NCBI GenBank assembly: GCA_020796225.1
Contig: CM036754.1
Span: 68,378,000 to 68,441,999, forward strand
From: Arion vulgaris
Taxonomy: Eukaryota; Mollusca; Gastropoda; Stylommatophora; Arionidae
Direction: 5' to 3'
DNA length: 64,000 nucleotides
Positions 23,641 to 34,615 of this stretch are shown one piece after another; position 1 is the first letter of the stretch, and each line of letters begins with the position of its first letter. The position numbers and the translations under genes were made by a program. The notes beneath the pieces are model-generated. The model was not told the origin of the DNA. It saw only the letters and a program-made list of their open reading frames with translations, and did not search any database.

Positions 23641-23988
23641 GCGGCTCAACGTATTACATTCTTATGCTTCTTAGTACTTTCTCTTCCCATGCTTTGTAAT
23701 CTATATGGGTATATGTTGTATGTATTCATGTTATATTCCATTCTTATGCTTCTTAGTACTTTCTCTTCCCTGCTTTGTAATCTATATGGGTATATGTTGC
23801 GTGTATTCAAGTTATATATTTACTAGATGTTTCATTGTTTCTTTTCCTTTCTATTTCTAGTTTTTATGTGTGTTTTTGTGTTACATTTATTTCGTTATTC
23901 GTTTTTATTCCAGATTTTCCTTAGATACGTTTGTATTTGGTCGTCCATTTGTGTTTCATTTTAATTTGTCACTCCTGTTTGTTCGTTT

Positions 23989-24023
23989 GCTTGATAAAGG
24001 CCTTGTTGGTCGAAACGTTGCTG
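23989..24023 (+). ncRNA. Hammerhead-like motif (copy E)
   Basis: Same block in the right arm, identical to copy D in opposite orientation. Order: UUGAUAA, A, GGCC, UUGUU, GGUC, GAAAC, GUU. Stem III would be only A-U and C-G with no loop, a geometry that works as a dimer in known minimal hammerheads. Confidence 0.4.
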
Positions 24024-24136
24024 TATTTTGTCATTGTTTTGTAATTTGTAAAACTACAGTACTTTGTAATTACGTGTTTTGCCAATCAAATAGTTTTACT
24101 GCAGTTCCATATAAATATACTGAATATCAGATTCCG

Positions 24137-24553
24137 CACTTGTTTTTGTTTAAAAAATATTAATTTAATGCAATATTCATATTTTGCTGAACTAACCCTA
24201 GGTGTCAAATTGTTTAGTTATTGAAAATTATTATGAAATCGGCGTTTTTCAAACCCTAGCAACGGTATTTGCACAGAGATAACTTCATGTATCATACACC
24301 GTTGTAATCGTCATTATCTCCCCTGCGTCGTTCGGCAAGTTTCGGGACTGTGGAATGCTAACTTTCCGATACAAAGCTAGTTTATTCACGTCAACAATCT
24401 TCCGGGAACTTCCATATATGGGTGTAAGCTTGACCTTTACATTACCATCAACAATGCGCGATTCCTGTTGGCTGAAATGATAACGTCGGTATCCGATTTT
24501 CCAAGATGGCCGATTGTTTACGATAGTGACTACTCAACGCTGCGAATTGAAAA
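24137..24553. other. Stretch between PLE and Mutator-like transposase
   Basis: No coding signal until the transposase start at 24554. I looked for terminal inverted repeats shared with 26522-28700 and saw none. Confidence 0.4.
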
Positions 24554-26521
24554 ATGCCTCGTGCCAAGAAATTTACCCATCAGTCAGCTGCTCAACATAA
24601 AAAAGCACGATGTCTACAACTGGCAAATGCTCGTAAACAGAGAAAAGTGTACCAGAACTTCGTAAACATTACAGAAAATTCTGAATGCGACACAGCTGAA
24701 CAGCATGTGCCAGTGCCTAATAATGAGTTTTGACAATGAATGATTCGATACCATCGTGCTCAGCTCAAAGTTTTGGAAGTGACACTTTACTTGCAGAAAA
24801 GACCCGAAGTGAGTTTTTAAAAAAGCACATATGAATATATGACCTCTAACAGTAGGTATGTTTCTTCTGATGACAATGTGTACAAAAAAGTAGAAGGCAG
24901 AGCATTAGTTGATTTTTCTGAAATTGATGAAATCATCAAAACGTTATGTTGTCCAGTATGTAAAAATACCGGTCTTATTGTTCAAACTGACAGCAAAAAA
25001 GTCAAAGGATTAGCTGTTTATGCAGATGTTTACTGCTCTTGTTGTGAAGAAGTAGTTTCTGGAAGGTATCTAGCTGCAAGAAGTAATGACGGGGATAGAT
25101 CTTTTGCCATCAACAGCCAGACTGTTTATTCTGCACTAGTTTGTGGAATGGGTGCCACAACGTTCAATAATTTTTGTGAAAATATGAACCTGCAAGGCCT
25201 TCACCACAAAACATTTCACAACAAAGCGAATAAATTATATTCAAAGCTAGAAGATCTAGAGGGCAGGGTTTTCTCCCAAACCGTGCAATATGTCCGACAA
25301 GTTCATGCGCAGCAGTCAGGCATCACTCTCCATGACAATGATGTTGTAGATATTAGTGACAGCTTTGATGGTACTTGGCTTACTAGAGGCCACACATCCC
25401 ACATTGGAGTTGGTTGTGCAGTGGATGTTCTGACAGAACTGTGCATAGATAGATGTTCATGTTATGTCCACATATTGTCAGGTGTGTGAAACCACCGACA
25501 AGACCCTTTCAAGAGACAAGCCAGCAGAATTTGAAGCGTCGAAGGCAGACCATCTTCCAAACTGTGACAACAATTTCACAGGTTATGATGGAGGTGGAGG
25601 CTGCAAGACTGCTGTGGCGACGGTCTGTGGCGGCACGCCATAAACTTCGCTACACATCAATACTTTCTGATGGTGACGCCAAAACATTTGCGGAGCTTAC
25701 CAAGATCAAACCATATGGGGAGGGCATTCAGATAGACAAAGAGGAGTGCATCAACCATGTGAGTAAACGCCTTGGAACAGCGCTCCGCAATGTTGTTGCT
25801 GACTGCCGAAAGCAGGGCGTGACCCTAGGAGGACGTGGTAAAGGTCAGCTACACAAATTCCATCCGTAAGCTGACAATTTATTCAATAGAGCGATAAGGA
25901 ACAATGCAAGTGTTGAGTCCATGAAGAAAAGTGGTATGGCTTCACTGCATCACTGCTTTTCAACAGACAAAAGTCCACACCATGAAATGTGCCCAAGTGG
26001 AGAGCAAACTTGGTGTTTTTTTCAGTCCGCCCTGGCAAAGCATCAGGTTCCAGGTTCTCATGACAAGATGTTGCACACATGGCTCAACCGTGGCAAGTTA
26101 GAGAAATATCTTTTGCCAATTTATGACAGGCTGTCTAATACCAAACTACAGAGCAGATGTGTGTCATGAAAAAACTCAGAACTCAAATGAATGTTTACGC
26201 AGCCTGATCTGGGCTCGCTGTAATAAAACCAACTTTGCCTCGCGCAAGCGCGTTCAGTTTGCAGTTGTGACAGCAGCAAGAGAGTTCAACTTTGGTGCTG
26301 CTGCTGCTCAAGATACTGCCCAGTTTTTTGGCTTCTCTACAGGCCTGCACATGAAGAAACTAGGAGCGTCTAGGATGCAGAAGAGAATTAGAAATAGCTT
26401 AAAATATAAGATAGACAAGCAAACCAAGAGACGCGACAGTGTGCGGGTTGCCAAATTGAAGAGACAAGAAGAACTGCATGCCCTGGAGGGAGGTCCTGCA
26501 TATGCAGCAGGATTGTTTTGA
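24554..26521 (+). pseudogene. Mutator-like (MULE-type) DDE transposase, broken
   Basis: It starts with a basic segment MPRAKKFTHQSAAQHKKARC (24554-24733, then stop). In the same frame from 24839 a zinc-ribbon (CCPVCK...CSCCEE) precedes SFDGTWLTRGHTSHIG, which holds the first acidic residue. A frameshift near 25450 is followed by KLRYTSILSDGDAKTF (second acidic residue), PYGEGIQIDKEECINHVSKR and GGRGKG. Next comes MCPSGEQTWCFF, and after another shift near 26125, SNECLRSLIWARC with the expected glutamate. The order matches the animal Mutator-like transposase family (about 550-600 residues). At least three frame changes and an early stop make it inactive. Confidence 0.8.
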
Positions 26522-28728
26522 TTGTCCTGTACTGTTAGAAACTGGTTTTCTGTGTCAAATAACTTGTTAAAGCATTAATATAACTTTATTAGTATAATAA
26601 AACTTCAAAATAATTTATTTTTTCTCCGTTTTCTCATTTTGTCACTTTTTTAAAACTTTGGTACGTTGTTTCTCAAAAACTGTTTGTTGGATTATAATGA
26701 AACTTTGCACACTTATTCTTCATTGTATTACTTACATTTTGTACAGAGCACTTTGTGAAACTAAGAGTGGTTTTTGTGCAGCGGTAAAAAAAACCCACAA
26801 AAATTGTCACCGAAAAAGCTGTAAAACTTTTAAAATTATGAAGAACAAATATGACAAGTGATATCATTAAAATTTTCTATATAAAGGTAAAGGACCTATT
26901 TCTGTACATATAAACCAAAAATTGAGCCTGTACATAAAAAAATTACTGTTTTATATTAAACTTAAGAAATCCAATATTGCCGCTGTTTATCTTGGTTTTC
27001 ATAGCAACCGTCAAGTGCACATTACGTTTGACAGCATTTTATTGATCAGGGGACTTCAGTATCAAACTATATACCATATATGAATCTGAAAATGATATAG
27101 TACTCGATCTAGTTATTTAAGGGGTCTCAGAACTCACTAAATGACATATTTTCTTTAAAATATCGATTTTCCAAATATGTTTTATTCTGTAAGTTTTATA
27201 TCTCTAGAATCGAAATCAGTAAAAAAAAATTAATTTTTTTTTAAATTTGAAAATGAGATTTTAAACAGCCCACCCTCTCGGATATTTAACGTATTTTTTA
27301 ATAGGTAATGTCTAGAAATACCGTTTGGTTGGTACTTAGTGATGGGGATCCCTATTCTATAAAAGACATCAAATTATATATCATTGTAAAGTGCCAGTGT
27401 GAGAAAATGGTGATAGTTCATCCAATTCTATGGAAGCTGAAACTACCAAATTTATTTTTGCCAGGTCAGTGAGAAAGAGACAACTTGTTTATTACCAGTT
27501 GCTCTGTGATGGAGATTCCACAGCTTTTGTAGAGACAAATACATCTTTCAACAATGATATTCAATTTTTTTAATTTTTCAATCGCATAGCTAAAAACGTT
27601 ATCTCATTAGTCTACGTCAATATTTGCCTATATTAAAAAATAGTAGTTCTCCCATGCTCCACATCAAAGAGCATGAGATATCTCAGAAGGAAGGAGGCAC
27701 ATATAATACAGGTGGATTTAACATATAACCATACGGGACGGATGTTCTGTCAATCATATAAGCGATTTATATGGAAATTCTTTGGTAAGTTAAAGATCTT
27801 TTCATATTTCACCAAAATATTTTTAAATAGCAGTTTTCTCACAATTGTGATTTTCACTATTTTAGGAAGTGTTCAGTAGGTTAATCTCAGTAACCATTTA
27901 AGATATCAATATGAAATTTGGCATACATATAGATCTATCAATACTGAGGGTAGTCAGATATAGAAATACAAGTTTTGAGAAATATATTTTTAACACAATA
28001 TTTTTAGTAACCATAGGTTCCTATTTTTTGGGTAAAAATTGTATGTCTTATTCGTTTCACTTCTATCAGCTTGTTATCTGTCCCAGAACAATTTAAAGTT
28101 GCTAGCTGTCTAGAACTATGGCTTATGTAAGTATTTCAATTTTAAAAAAAGAATAATATGAACTAGTTGTGAGTACTTACCTACTTTACGGCATTGTTTA
28201 TAATCCAACATGGCCGCCATTTCCATGGCAACCCGACAAGTAATTAATTTAAAAGTTATATAATATTTTATACCAGACCGTCGCTATTACTACCTGATAA
28301 ACATTATCTCATTTGACTGAGAAATAAAGAAGTTAGCAACCGTTTGTCCTATCTCCCCTTAAGGAAACTACTGCCTTAAAATTCTCTACTGACGATGTAA
28401 CATTGCGACCTATAACTGTTGACCGCTACCTTTAATAATAATAGCCAAAACAATTTATGTCATTTTATTCACCGGAAGCTAATTTCCTACTCGATCAACC
28501 AATTAACAGTTAAACGACGACTCTTTATTAAATAGTACTTTGTATAATTATTTATTGAATCACAAATTATATATAAAATAGTAGAAACGGATATGCATTA
28601 ATAGAAATATGTAACTAACTATTATTATAATCGTTAACGGTAATCGTCCGTTTCGTATTCAATATACATATGTCTTCTACAACGCACACTCGTTTACGAT
28701 TGACAAGCTGTGACCTACTTTTGAAGTT
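26522..28728. other. AT-rich flank of the Mutator-like element
   Basis: About 2.2 kb of A/T-rich sequence with no sustained frame and no array. Phrases such as GTTGGATTATAATGAAACTTTGCACAC resemble transposon 3' regions, but no terminus was identified. Confidence 0.4.
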
Positions 28729-29040
28729 GTGGCTTACTCGAAATTCAAAATGAATCAAGTGGATTATTTATTACGAAATCCGTTTCCTTCGTTAAAGATA
28801 GAAGAAAAGCTTGAAATTAACTGGCTAGGTGCACATCGGCCAAATAGCTTTGTATATGTGCAACAAGATGGCAAGAAAAGAGGACTTTCAATAATAAGTG
28901 GTTTAGTAAAAATCGTGGTTAACTGTCAGTGAAGAAAAGCAAAGTGTTGTTTTGTTTTTATTGTTTGCTATTTCATGGTGAAGGACTGTGGTCAATGGTA
29001 GGTTGTAGGGATCTCTTTTGTACCTTAGTTATATGGTATA
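28729..29040 (+). pseudogene. TTF-type zinc finger fragment of a hAT-like (ZMYM1-type) transposase
   Basis: The frame at 28729 reads VDYLLRNPFPSLKIEEKLEI and GAHRPNSFVYVQQDGKKRG. Neighbouring frames continue with TFNNKWFSKNRG, WLTVSEEKQS and VLFCFYCLLFHGEGLW. The order F-N-K-W-F...W-L...F-C-F-x-C-L-L-F is that of the TTF-type finger at the N-terminus of ZMYM1-like hAT proteins. Three frames are needed, and nothing downstream resembles the catalytic part. Confidence 0.6.
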
Positions 29041-29484
29041 TATTTTAGTTGTTGTTGAACCCCAGGAATTATAAGTTTTCACCATTTTGTCTATAGTGCT
29101 TGGGGAGAGTGCCGACTTTCTTGCAATGAGAGCTGGCAATTATGGTTGACCATTGATTCAGGAGAAGAGTATACGCTTACACGCGACTCGTACGTTGTTA
29201 CTTCTTACATTTGCTTTACATTTATGCAACTTTTTTCATTAGACATCGGCAGAAGATGCGTGCATTCACTAATATTTAGGACCCAAGAGGCGTGTCTGCG
29301 TTTGCTTTATTACCTATACCAGAGTAGCTCTCTCTCGATCCTTACCCACTTAGCCAGACATAATCTTTTGTCTATTTCCAGGGTCACCACGAGGAGGTGG
29401 AGTAGGGTCTTGATCAGTGCCAGCTCACTTACCCTGGCGCAACGTTGTCCCGTTTGTTATTTGCACATGCGGCGCCAAATCATT
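29041..29484 (+). other. Unassigned region with a 122-codon open frame
   Basis: The frame at 29146-29514 has no motif I recognise, and its end runs into the MITE remnant. A chance ORF is the simplest reading. Confidence 0.3.
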
Positions 29485-29619
29485 ATAGTAAAGGGGAATA
29501 ACTTCGCGGAATAGACAAATAATAGTAAATACTAAAATATAAACCGAGCCCAAAAACCATAATTTTTCCGAAATTTGTGTCTGGCCCCACTACCAAAATT
29601 GACCACGAGCCGCCACTGG
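29485..29619. mobile_element. MITE, right-hand part
   Basis: It ends TGACCACGAGCCGCCACTGG, matching the right terminus of the element at 12720-12887, and shares AAACCATAATTTTTCCGAAA and TCTGGCCCCAC. The left half differs and includes GGGGAATAACTTC, shared with 49985-50012. Confidence 0.75.
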
Positions 29620-30480
29620 CCTGTGATATGTTTGGATTTACAATTAACACCAAGAAAACAGAGGTCATGTTCCAGCCCGTCCCTAGAGCGCATATTAAAC
29701 ACCAGCGTCCACTGCCAACAGACAACTTTGCCTATCTTGACAGCATTCTATCCAGATTGGCAAACATAGACTCTGAGGTCAACAATAGGATATCCAAAGC
29801 CAGTGTTGCGTTCGGAAGGTCACGCGTCACTGTGTGGGAGCAGAAGGGGATAAGCGTAGCCACAAACCTGAAAGTTTACCAGAACGCTCCTATACGCAAG
29901 CGAGACATGGACAGTGTATAGCAGACACGCAAGAAAACTAAACCACTTCCACACATGCAGTCTACGCAGAATACTAAAAATAAACTGGCAGGACAAGTTT
30001 CCAGATAGCAAAGTCCTCACAAGAGCAAAGATCCCAAGCGTCAACACAATGTTGCAGAAGGCCCAAGTGAGATGGGCCGACCACGTTGCTCGGATGCCTG
30101 ATAAACGCATCCCAAAACAGTTGATGTACGGCGAACTTGAAGGGTGCAGGCGTTCAGCTGGTGGACAGCAAATACGCTTTAAATCACTATTAAAGTGTCT
30201 CTGAAATGCTATTTAGATACTACGTGCAGGGAATCCCTTGAGCAAGATCGCCAAATGTGGCGCTGTAACGACACAAGAGGAACCCGCATAGCTGAGAATC
30301 AGTGTGCCGTTGAGGCGCAGAGAAAACGAGCTGCGCGAAACGACAGAAAACAGAACACGCACATCTATAACCTTGATCATGTATGCCCCACCTGTGGTAG
30401 GGGATTCTGTTCTAGGATTGGACTCTACAGTCACCTCCGCAGACCAGAGAGGTGCAGCAGCACACGTCTGAGACTGTTGT
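29620..30480 (+). mobile_element. LINE RT C-terminal region with zinc-finger tail
   Basis: The frames read INTKKTEVMFQPV, NFAYLDSILSRLANIDSEVN, KASVAFGRSRVTVWEQKG and RRILKINWQDKFPDSKVLTR, then AQVRWADHVARMPDKRIPKQ. A C2H2-like tail CPTCGRGFCSRIGLYSHLRR follows. This is the thumb-to-C-terminus of a widespread invertebrate LINE whose ORF2 ends in such a finger. A frameshift near 29930 and loss of the palm make it inactive. From 29691 it lies inside the tandem duplication. Confidence 0.8.
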
Positions 30481-31041
30481 TATCATCACTTGCGATGAAC
30501 GGCTATTATTCAGTTACAATAAGTTCCCTGTGAGTGCGGGTTCAATTCCGAGGGCTGGCAGAAAAGCCACAGGTTTACCAGATTCACGGTGTTCGTGGCA
30601 CCGAACCGAAGGGTTACGATGTCCATGGCACTGAGCCGAAGAGCTGAAAGCTCAAGTGCTTCTGGATCGGTTTTTAAAAATAAAAAATTGTTCATTCAGT
30701 TACAATAGCCTATATATGTATGATGAAAGATTTTACTATGTTAATTTACTAGTTATCTCTCTTTGACCAGATCACACCCTCGCTCTCTGGTAGATCACGC
30801 CCTGGTATCGTACGAAGTTTAAAAATCATGTTTGACCAATTAAAACGGTAAATATCATATCGTATCCTTCTGGACATGGTTGACATTGCGAGTCAAATTA
30901 TTATGCAACTTTGATTTCATCATTGATTGCATAATTCTCAATGTGACAGGAAACCAGGACAAATTAAATCCATTTATCTAACTTGGTTTGTTTCATTTTT
31001 CAGACTGCAATAAATATTGTTTGGATTAGCACATGCATATG
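29691..31041 (+). repeat. Tandem segmental duplication, unit 1 (1351 bp)
   Basis: Begins at CATATTAAACACCAGCGTCC and ends at AGCACATGCATATG, where unit 2 starts. It holds the LINE tail, the tRNA-like SINE and about 340 bp of unique sequence. Its single visible difference from unit 2 is a 25-bp segment near 30166-30190. Confidence 0.9.
30510..30700 (+). mobile_element. tRNA-derived SINE-like repeat
   Basis: It contains GTGAGTGCGGGTTCAATTCC, matching a pol III box B, then GGGCTGGCAGAAAAGCCAC and an A-rich end (TTTTTAAAAATAAAAAATTG). Other copies are in unit 2 (31836-32026) and inverted at 41694-41890. A box A is not clear. Confidence 0.6.
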
Positions 31042-32366
31042 CATATTAAACACCAGCGTCCACTGCCAACAGACAACTTTGCCTATCTTGACAGCATTCT
31101 ATCCAGATTGGCAAACATAGACTCTGAGGTCAACAATAGGATATCCAAAGCCAGTGTTGCGTTCGGAAGGTCACGCGTCACTGTGTGGGAGCAGAAGGGG
31201 ATAAGCGTAGCCACAAACCTGAAAGTTTACCAGAACGCTCCTATACGCAAGCGAGACATGGACAGTGTATAGCAGACACGCAAGAAAACTAAACCACTTC
31301 CACACATGCAGTCTACGCAGAATACTAAAAATAAACTGGCAGGACAAGTTTCCAGATAGCAAAGTCCTCACAAGAGCAAAGATCCCAAGCGTCAACACAA
31401 TGTTGCAGAAGGCCCAAGTGAGATGGGCCGACCACGTTGCTCGGATGCCTGATAAACGCATCCCAAAACAGTTGATGTACGGCGAACTTGAAGGGTGCAG
31501 GCGTTCAGCTGACTATTAAAGTGTCTCTGAAATGCTATTTAGATACTACGTGCAGGGAATCCCTTGAGCAAGATCGCCAAATGTGGCGCTGTAACGACAC
31601 AAGAGGAACCCGCATAGCTGAGAATCAGTGTGCCGTTGAGGCGCAGAGAAAACGAGCTGCGCGAAACGACAGAAAACAGAACACGCACATCTATAACCTT
31701 GATCATGTATGCCCCACCTGTGGTAGGGGATTCTGTTCTAGGATTGGACTCTACAGTCACCTCCGCAGACCAGAGAGGTGCAGCAGCACACGTCTGAGAC
31801 TGTTGTTATCATCACTTGCGATGAACGGCTATTATTCAGTTACAATAAGTTCCCTGTGAGTGCGGGTTCAATTCCGAGGGCTGGCAGAAAAGCCACAGGT
31901 TTACCAGATTCACGGTGTTCGTGGCACCGAACCGAAGGGTTACGATGTCCATGGCACTGAGCCGAAGAGCTGAAAGCTCAAGTGCTTCTGGATCGGTTTT
32001 TAAAAATAAAAAATTGTTCATTCAGTTACAATAGCCTATATATGTATGATGAAAGATTTTACTATGTTAATTTACTAGTTATCTCTCTTTGACCAGATCA
32101 CACCCTCGCTCTCTGGTAGATCACGCCCTGGTATCGTACGAAGTTTAAAAATCATGTTTGACCAATTAAAACGGTAAATATCATATCGTATCCTTCTGGA
32201 CATGGTTGACATTGCGAGTCAAATTATTATGCAACTTTGATTTCATCATTGATTGCATAATTCTCAATGTGACAGGAAACCAGGACAAATTAAATCCATT
32301 TATCTAACTTGGTTTGTTTCATTTTTCAGACTGCAATAAATATTGTTTGGATTAGCACATGCATAT
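31042..32366 (+). repeat. Tandem segmental duplication, unit 2 (1325 bp)
   Basis: It repeats unit 1 almost base for base (LINE tail, SINE, unique part), offset by 1351 bp before and 1326 bp after a 25-bp deletion in the LINE tail (after CGTTCAGCTG). So little divergence implies a very recent event or an assembly duplication. Confidence 0.9.
31836..32026 (+). mobile_element. tRNA-derived SINE-like repeat (copy in unit 2)
   Basis: Identical by eye to the copy at 30510-30700. Confidence 0.6.
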
Positions 32367-32639
32367 ATGCCCCCGTTCCGAACCTTTATTGATAATCTGA
32401 CACCCCCTCTCCTCCTTTCCCCGCCAATCATCTCTAGTTACAAAGCGAGCTCAGTACACAGTGACAAACAAGAAATTTTCATTACTAGTATCTGACCATA
32501 TTTTATTATTATATTCCACTCGTATTGTTATACGTTACACAGGGCCTGCAAGCAATACTTTCATGCCATACCACTCTATCCTGGGCAACTTGTTCGATCT
32601 CCTCTATAGAATTGAGTTCAATATTTTTCACTCTCTCCA

Positions 32640-33245
32640 GTAAAGTTTATTTCAGGTTTATCTAGAGGGTCCTCCAGTTTCAGTTTGGATAGGTGCTCCG
32701 ATCTCCTTCGCAATATCTCCAACAGCGTCCAGCGACTGACCGTACCAGTTCTATTTTGATTGATGAGCCTTCTCCTATACCTGTCGCACTGTTCTTTTCT
32801 TGCCACACCAATCTTCAAACCCAGCTCCCGCAATCTAATAGTTTACGTGAATTGGTTTAGATGAAAATCTTCTCTGCGACCAAGATACTCTATGAGGGCG
32901 TTCAAGATGTCAGCTCTGTCTATTGGCTGGCCCTCTGATATAGTGGCAGAGCCAGCCAGCCTGTCTGCTCTCTCATTGTCAACGACACCCATGTGCCCGG
33001 AACGAAGACAAGTGTAAATCGGCAAATTGTTGACGCCTGCAGTGATTCAGTCCATTGCCTGCGCACCGAACCGGTCTCCAACTTTTCTGATCGTACTCAA
33101 TGAGTCACTCAGAATGCACGCATGCGTATAGTTTTGTGACTCCAACCAAAGTAGTGCATTGGTCACCACCAGTATCTCCATTGTCATACTGCTTGTTGGC
33201 ATACTAAATGCACCACTGGCTTCTTTGAACATTCTGTCACATGAG
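32640..33245 (-). mobile_element. LINE RNase H and tail
   Basis: Minus-strand frames give SMTMEILVVTNALLWLESQ, CILSDSLSTIRKVGDRFG, then GHMGVVDNERADRLAG and a C-terminal block (ELGLKIGVARKEQC, GTVSRWTLLEILRRRSEHL). E, D and the HxGxxxNERAD motif are RNase H signatures. Stops and frame changes occur near 33040 and 32840. Relatives of this tail lie at 39950, 45745, 46268, 50388 and 59107. Confidence 0.8.
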
Positions 33246-33551
33246 CTTGCAGAGAAGGTCCTTTCTTGAAACCTTTACTCCCACTTCAATGCCTGTTTTG
33301 ATATTCTTTGATCATTTCTTCTCTCAGGGTTGTGTCCCATGTTTCTTTCATTCTATTGAGAATGATTCTGTAAAAAGTCTTGTCCTTACTGATAATAGTG
33401 TGATCCCTCTCCAGTTGTCGAAACCCTTGGGATCGTCTATTTCGGGATCTTACCTATTATTCCCTTCTTTCATTGTTCATGGACTGTTTCTCTTTTCCCC
33501 ATATTTTATTAAATAGATGTAGCACTTGGCTTATATGAACAATGCATAACA

Positions 33552-33691
33552 ACAAAATAGGAAACTATCATTACTTTTATTTAGAAAATATCACATCGAC
33601 AAAATAGGAAACTATCATTACTTTTATTAGAAAATATCACATCGACAAAATAGGAAACTATCATTACTTTGATTTAGAAAATATCACATCG
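33552..33691 (-). repeat. Three tandem ~47-bp units covering the GPCR stop codon
   Basis: Units start at 33552, 33599 and 33645 (47, 46 and 47 bp), based on ACAAAATAGGAAACTATCAT...ATCACATCG. On the minus strand each carries the codons for the last residues (CDIF) plus stop and some 3' flank. Only the unit at 33645-33691 is joined to the CDS. Confidence 0.9.
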
Positions 33692-34615
33692 ACAAAATAT
33701 TTTGACTGCGTTTCTGAAATCAAGATTCATAAAAATATAAATAAAGAAATTGAGACCCGAATGTATGGTTGGAACTGATATCACAATATTAGAAACATTG
33801 TTATCAATGTTATAACTAGATCTGTTTAGTAAAGTGACGACTATGGTTGGAATTGTCAACAAAGCTAATGAACCTGTCATTATTAGAAAAAAACGAATGG
33901 TTTTCATAACGTGATTATGATTCTCATTGTTCAGACTGTTTCCTGTATTGTTTGATTGGTTTGAAGATCCATCGACAGCAGGAGTAACCACATTAATGCT
34001 GGCAACTCTTCGACGATGTCTTAATGATGTCACTGCTATTCTGAAATATGCTAATGATGTTATGAGGAAAAGTATGAGGCACATTATACAACCAGCGTTG
34101 ACTGTATTAGTTGTTGATAGATCTTGTGAGAAACACGTGCCTTCATTTTGAGTGTTAAGAACCGATATCAGAATATACAATATCACTACAGCCCATACAC
34201 CAAACAGACATTTGATAACAAATTGTTCACTAACATAAGTAGAGTGAATAAATGGATAAACTATGTAGACATATCGATCTATAGCCACTAGAGTTATGTG
34301 TAGATATGAACTAAATATCATACCGACAACACAAGAAGTCATTGTAGATGCAACATATTTAAATATCTTATCGGACGGTCTAATTTGTTGCAGGAATATT
34401 CCACTTAAACAAGAACTCAATCCGACAATTAGATCAGAAACAGCTAATGATATCACAAATGTGTTTGCAGTGTTTCGAAGTCTAGGTGTCCGAATTATAA
34501 TAATTATCATCAGAAGATTGTCCATAATTATGAATATACCGACACAGATATAAGTGATATTTAGCCAGACTGGAGTTGAACATTCTCTCATGTTGTCAGA
34601 TGTAATGTTGACCAT
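33674..34615 (-). CDS. Class A (rhodopsin-like) G-protein-coupled receptor, divergent
   Basis: The uninterrupted 313-codon frame has seven hydrophobic segments and N-glycosylation sites at N3 and N19. Family landmarks: N33 in TM1, LAVSD with D61 in TM2, D113-R114-Y115 ending TM3, W141 in TM4, C161 in the second extracellular loop, P256 in TM6 and NFFIY (N289-Y293) in TM7, followed by NLDFR. The third intracellular loop is Asn-rich (residues 219-235). Unusual points: no Cys at position 3.25 (Ala89; a Cys occurs at 95), Thr where TM6 usually has Trp6.48, and Phe for Pro in NPxxY. It is a membrane receptor with unknown ligand; aminergic or melatonin-like kinship is possible but not shown. No introns are visible. 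Both CDS ends lie in local tandem duplications. Confidence 0.88.
   Translation of the reverse strand: MVNITSDNMRECSTPVWLNITYICVGIFIIMDNLLMIIIIIRTPRLRNTANTFVISLAVSDLIVGLSSCLSGIFLQQIRPSDKIFKYVASTMTSCVVGMIFSSYLHITLVAIDRYVYIVYPFIHSTYVSEQFVIKCLFGVWAVVILYILISVLNTQNEGTCFSQDLSTTNTVNAGCIMCLILFLITSLAYFRIAVTSLRHRRRVASINVVTPAVDGSSNQSNNTGNSLNNENHNHVMKTIRFFLIMTGSLALLTIPTIVVTLLNRSSYNIDNNVSNIVISVPTIHSGLNFFIYIFMNLDFRNAVKIFCRCDIF

Larger units (their letters stand above)
22670..24124. mobile_element. PLE with inverted terminal copies and 12-bp TSD
   Basis: The left arm (22670 to about 23120) is a minus-strand copy of the endonuclease tail and terminal region. The right part (about 23120-24124) is a plus-strand copy from the RT end through GIY-YIG to the terminal region. 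The whole is flanked by TATCAGATTCCG at 22658-22669 and 24125-24136. PLEs often carry terminal repeats in inverted orientation, so this is one insertion rather than two. The left arm again stops short of the full 3' end. The coding part is 5' truncated and frameshifted. Confidence 0.9.

Noticed and set aside
30530..30555. Possible tRNA gene (box B-like GGGTTCAATTCC)
   Set aside because: No cloverleaf or box A fits; the segment recurs as part of a dispersed SINE-like repeat.
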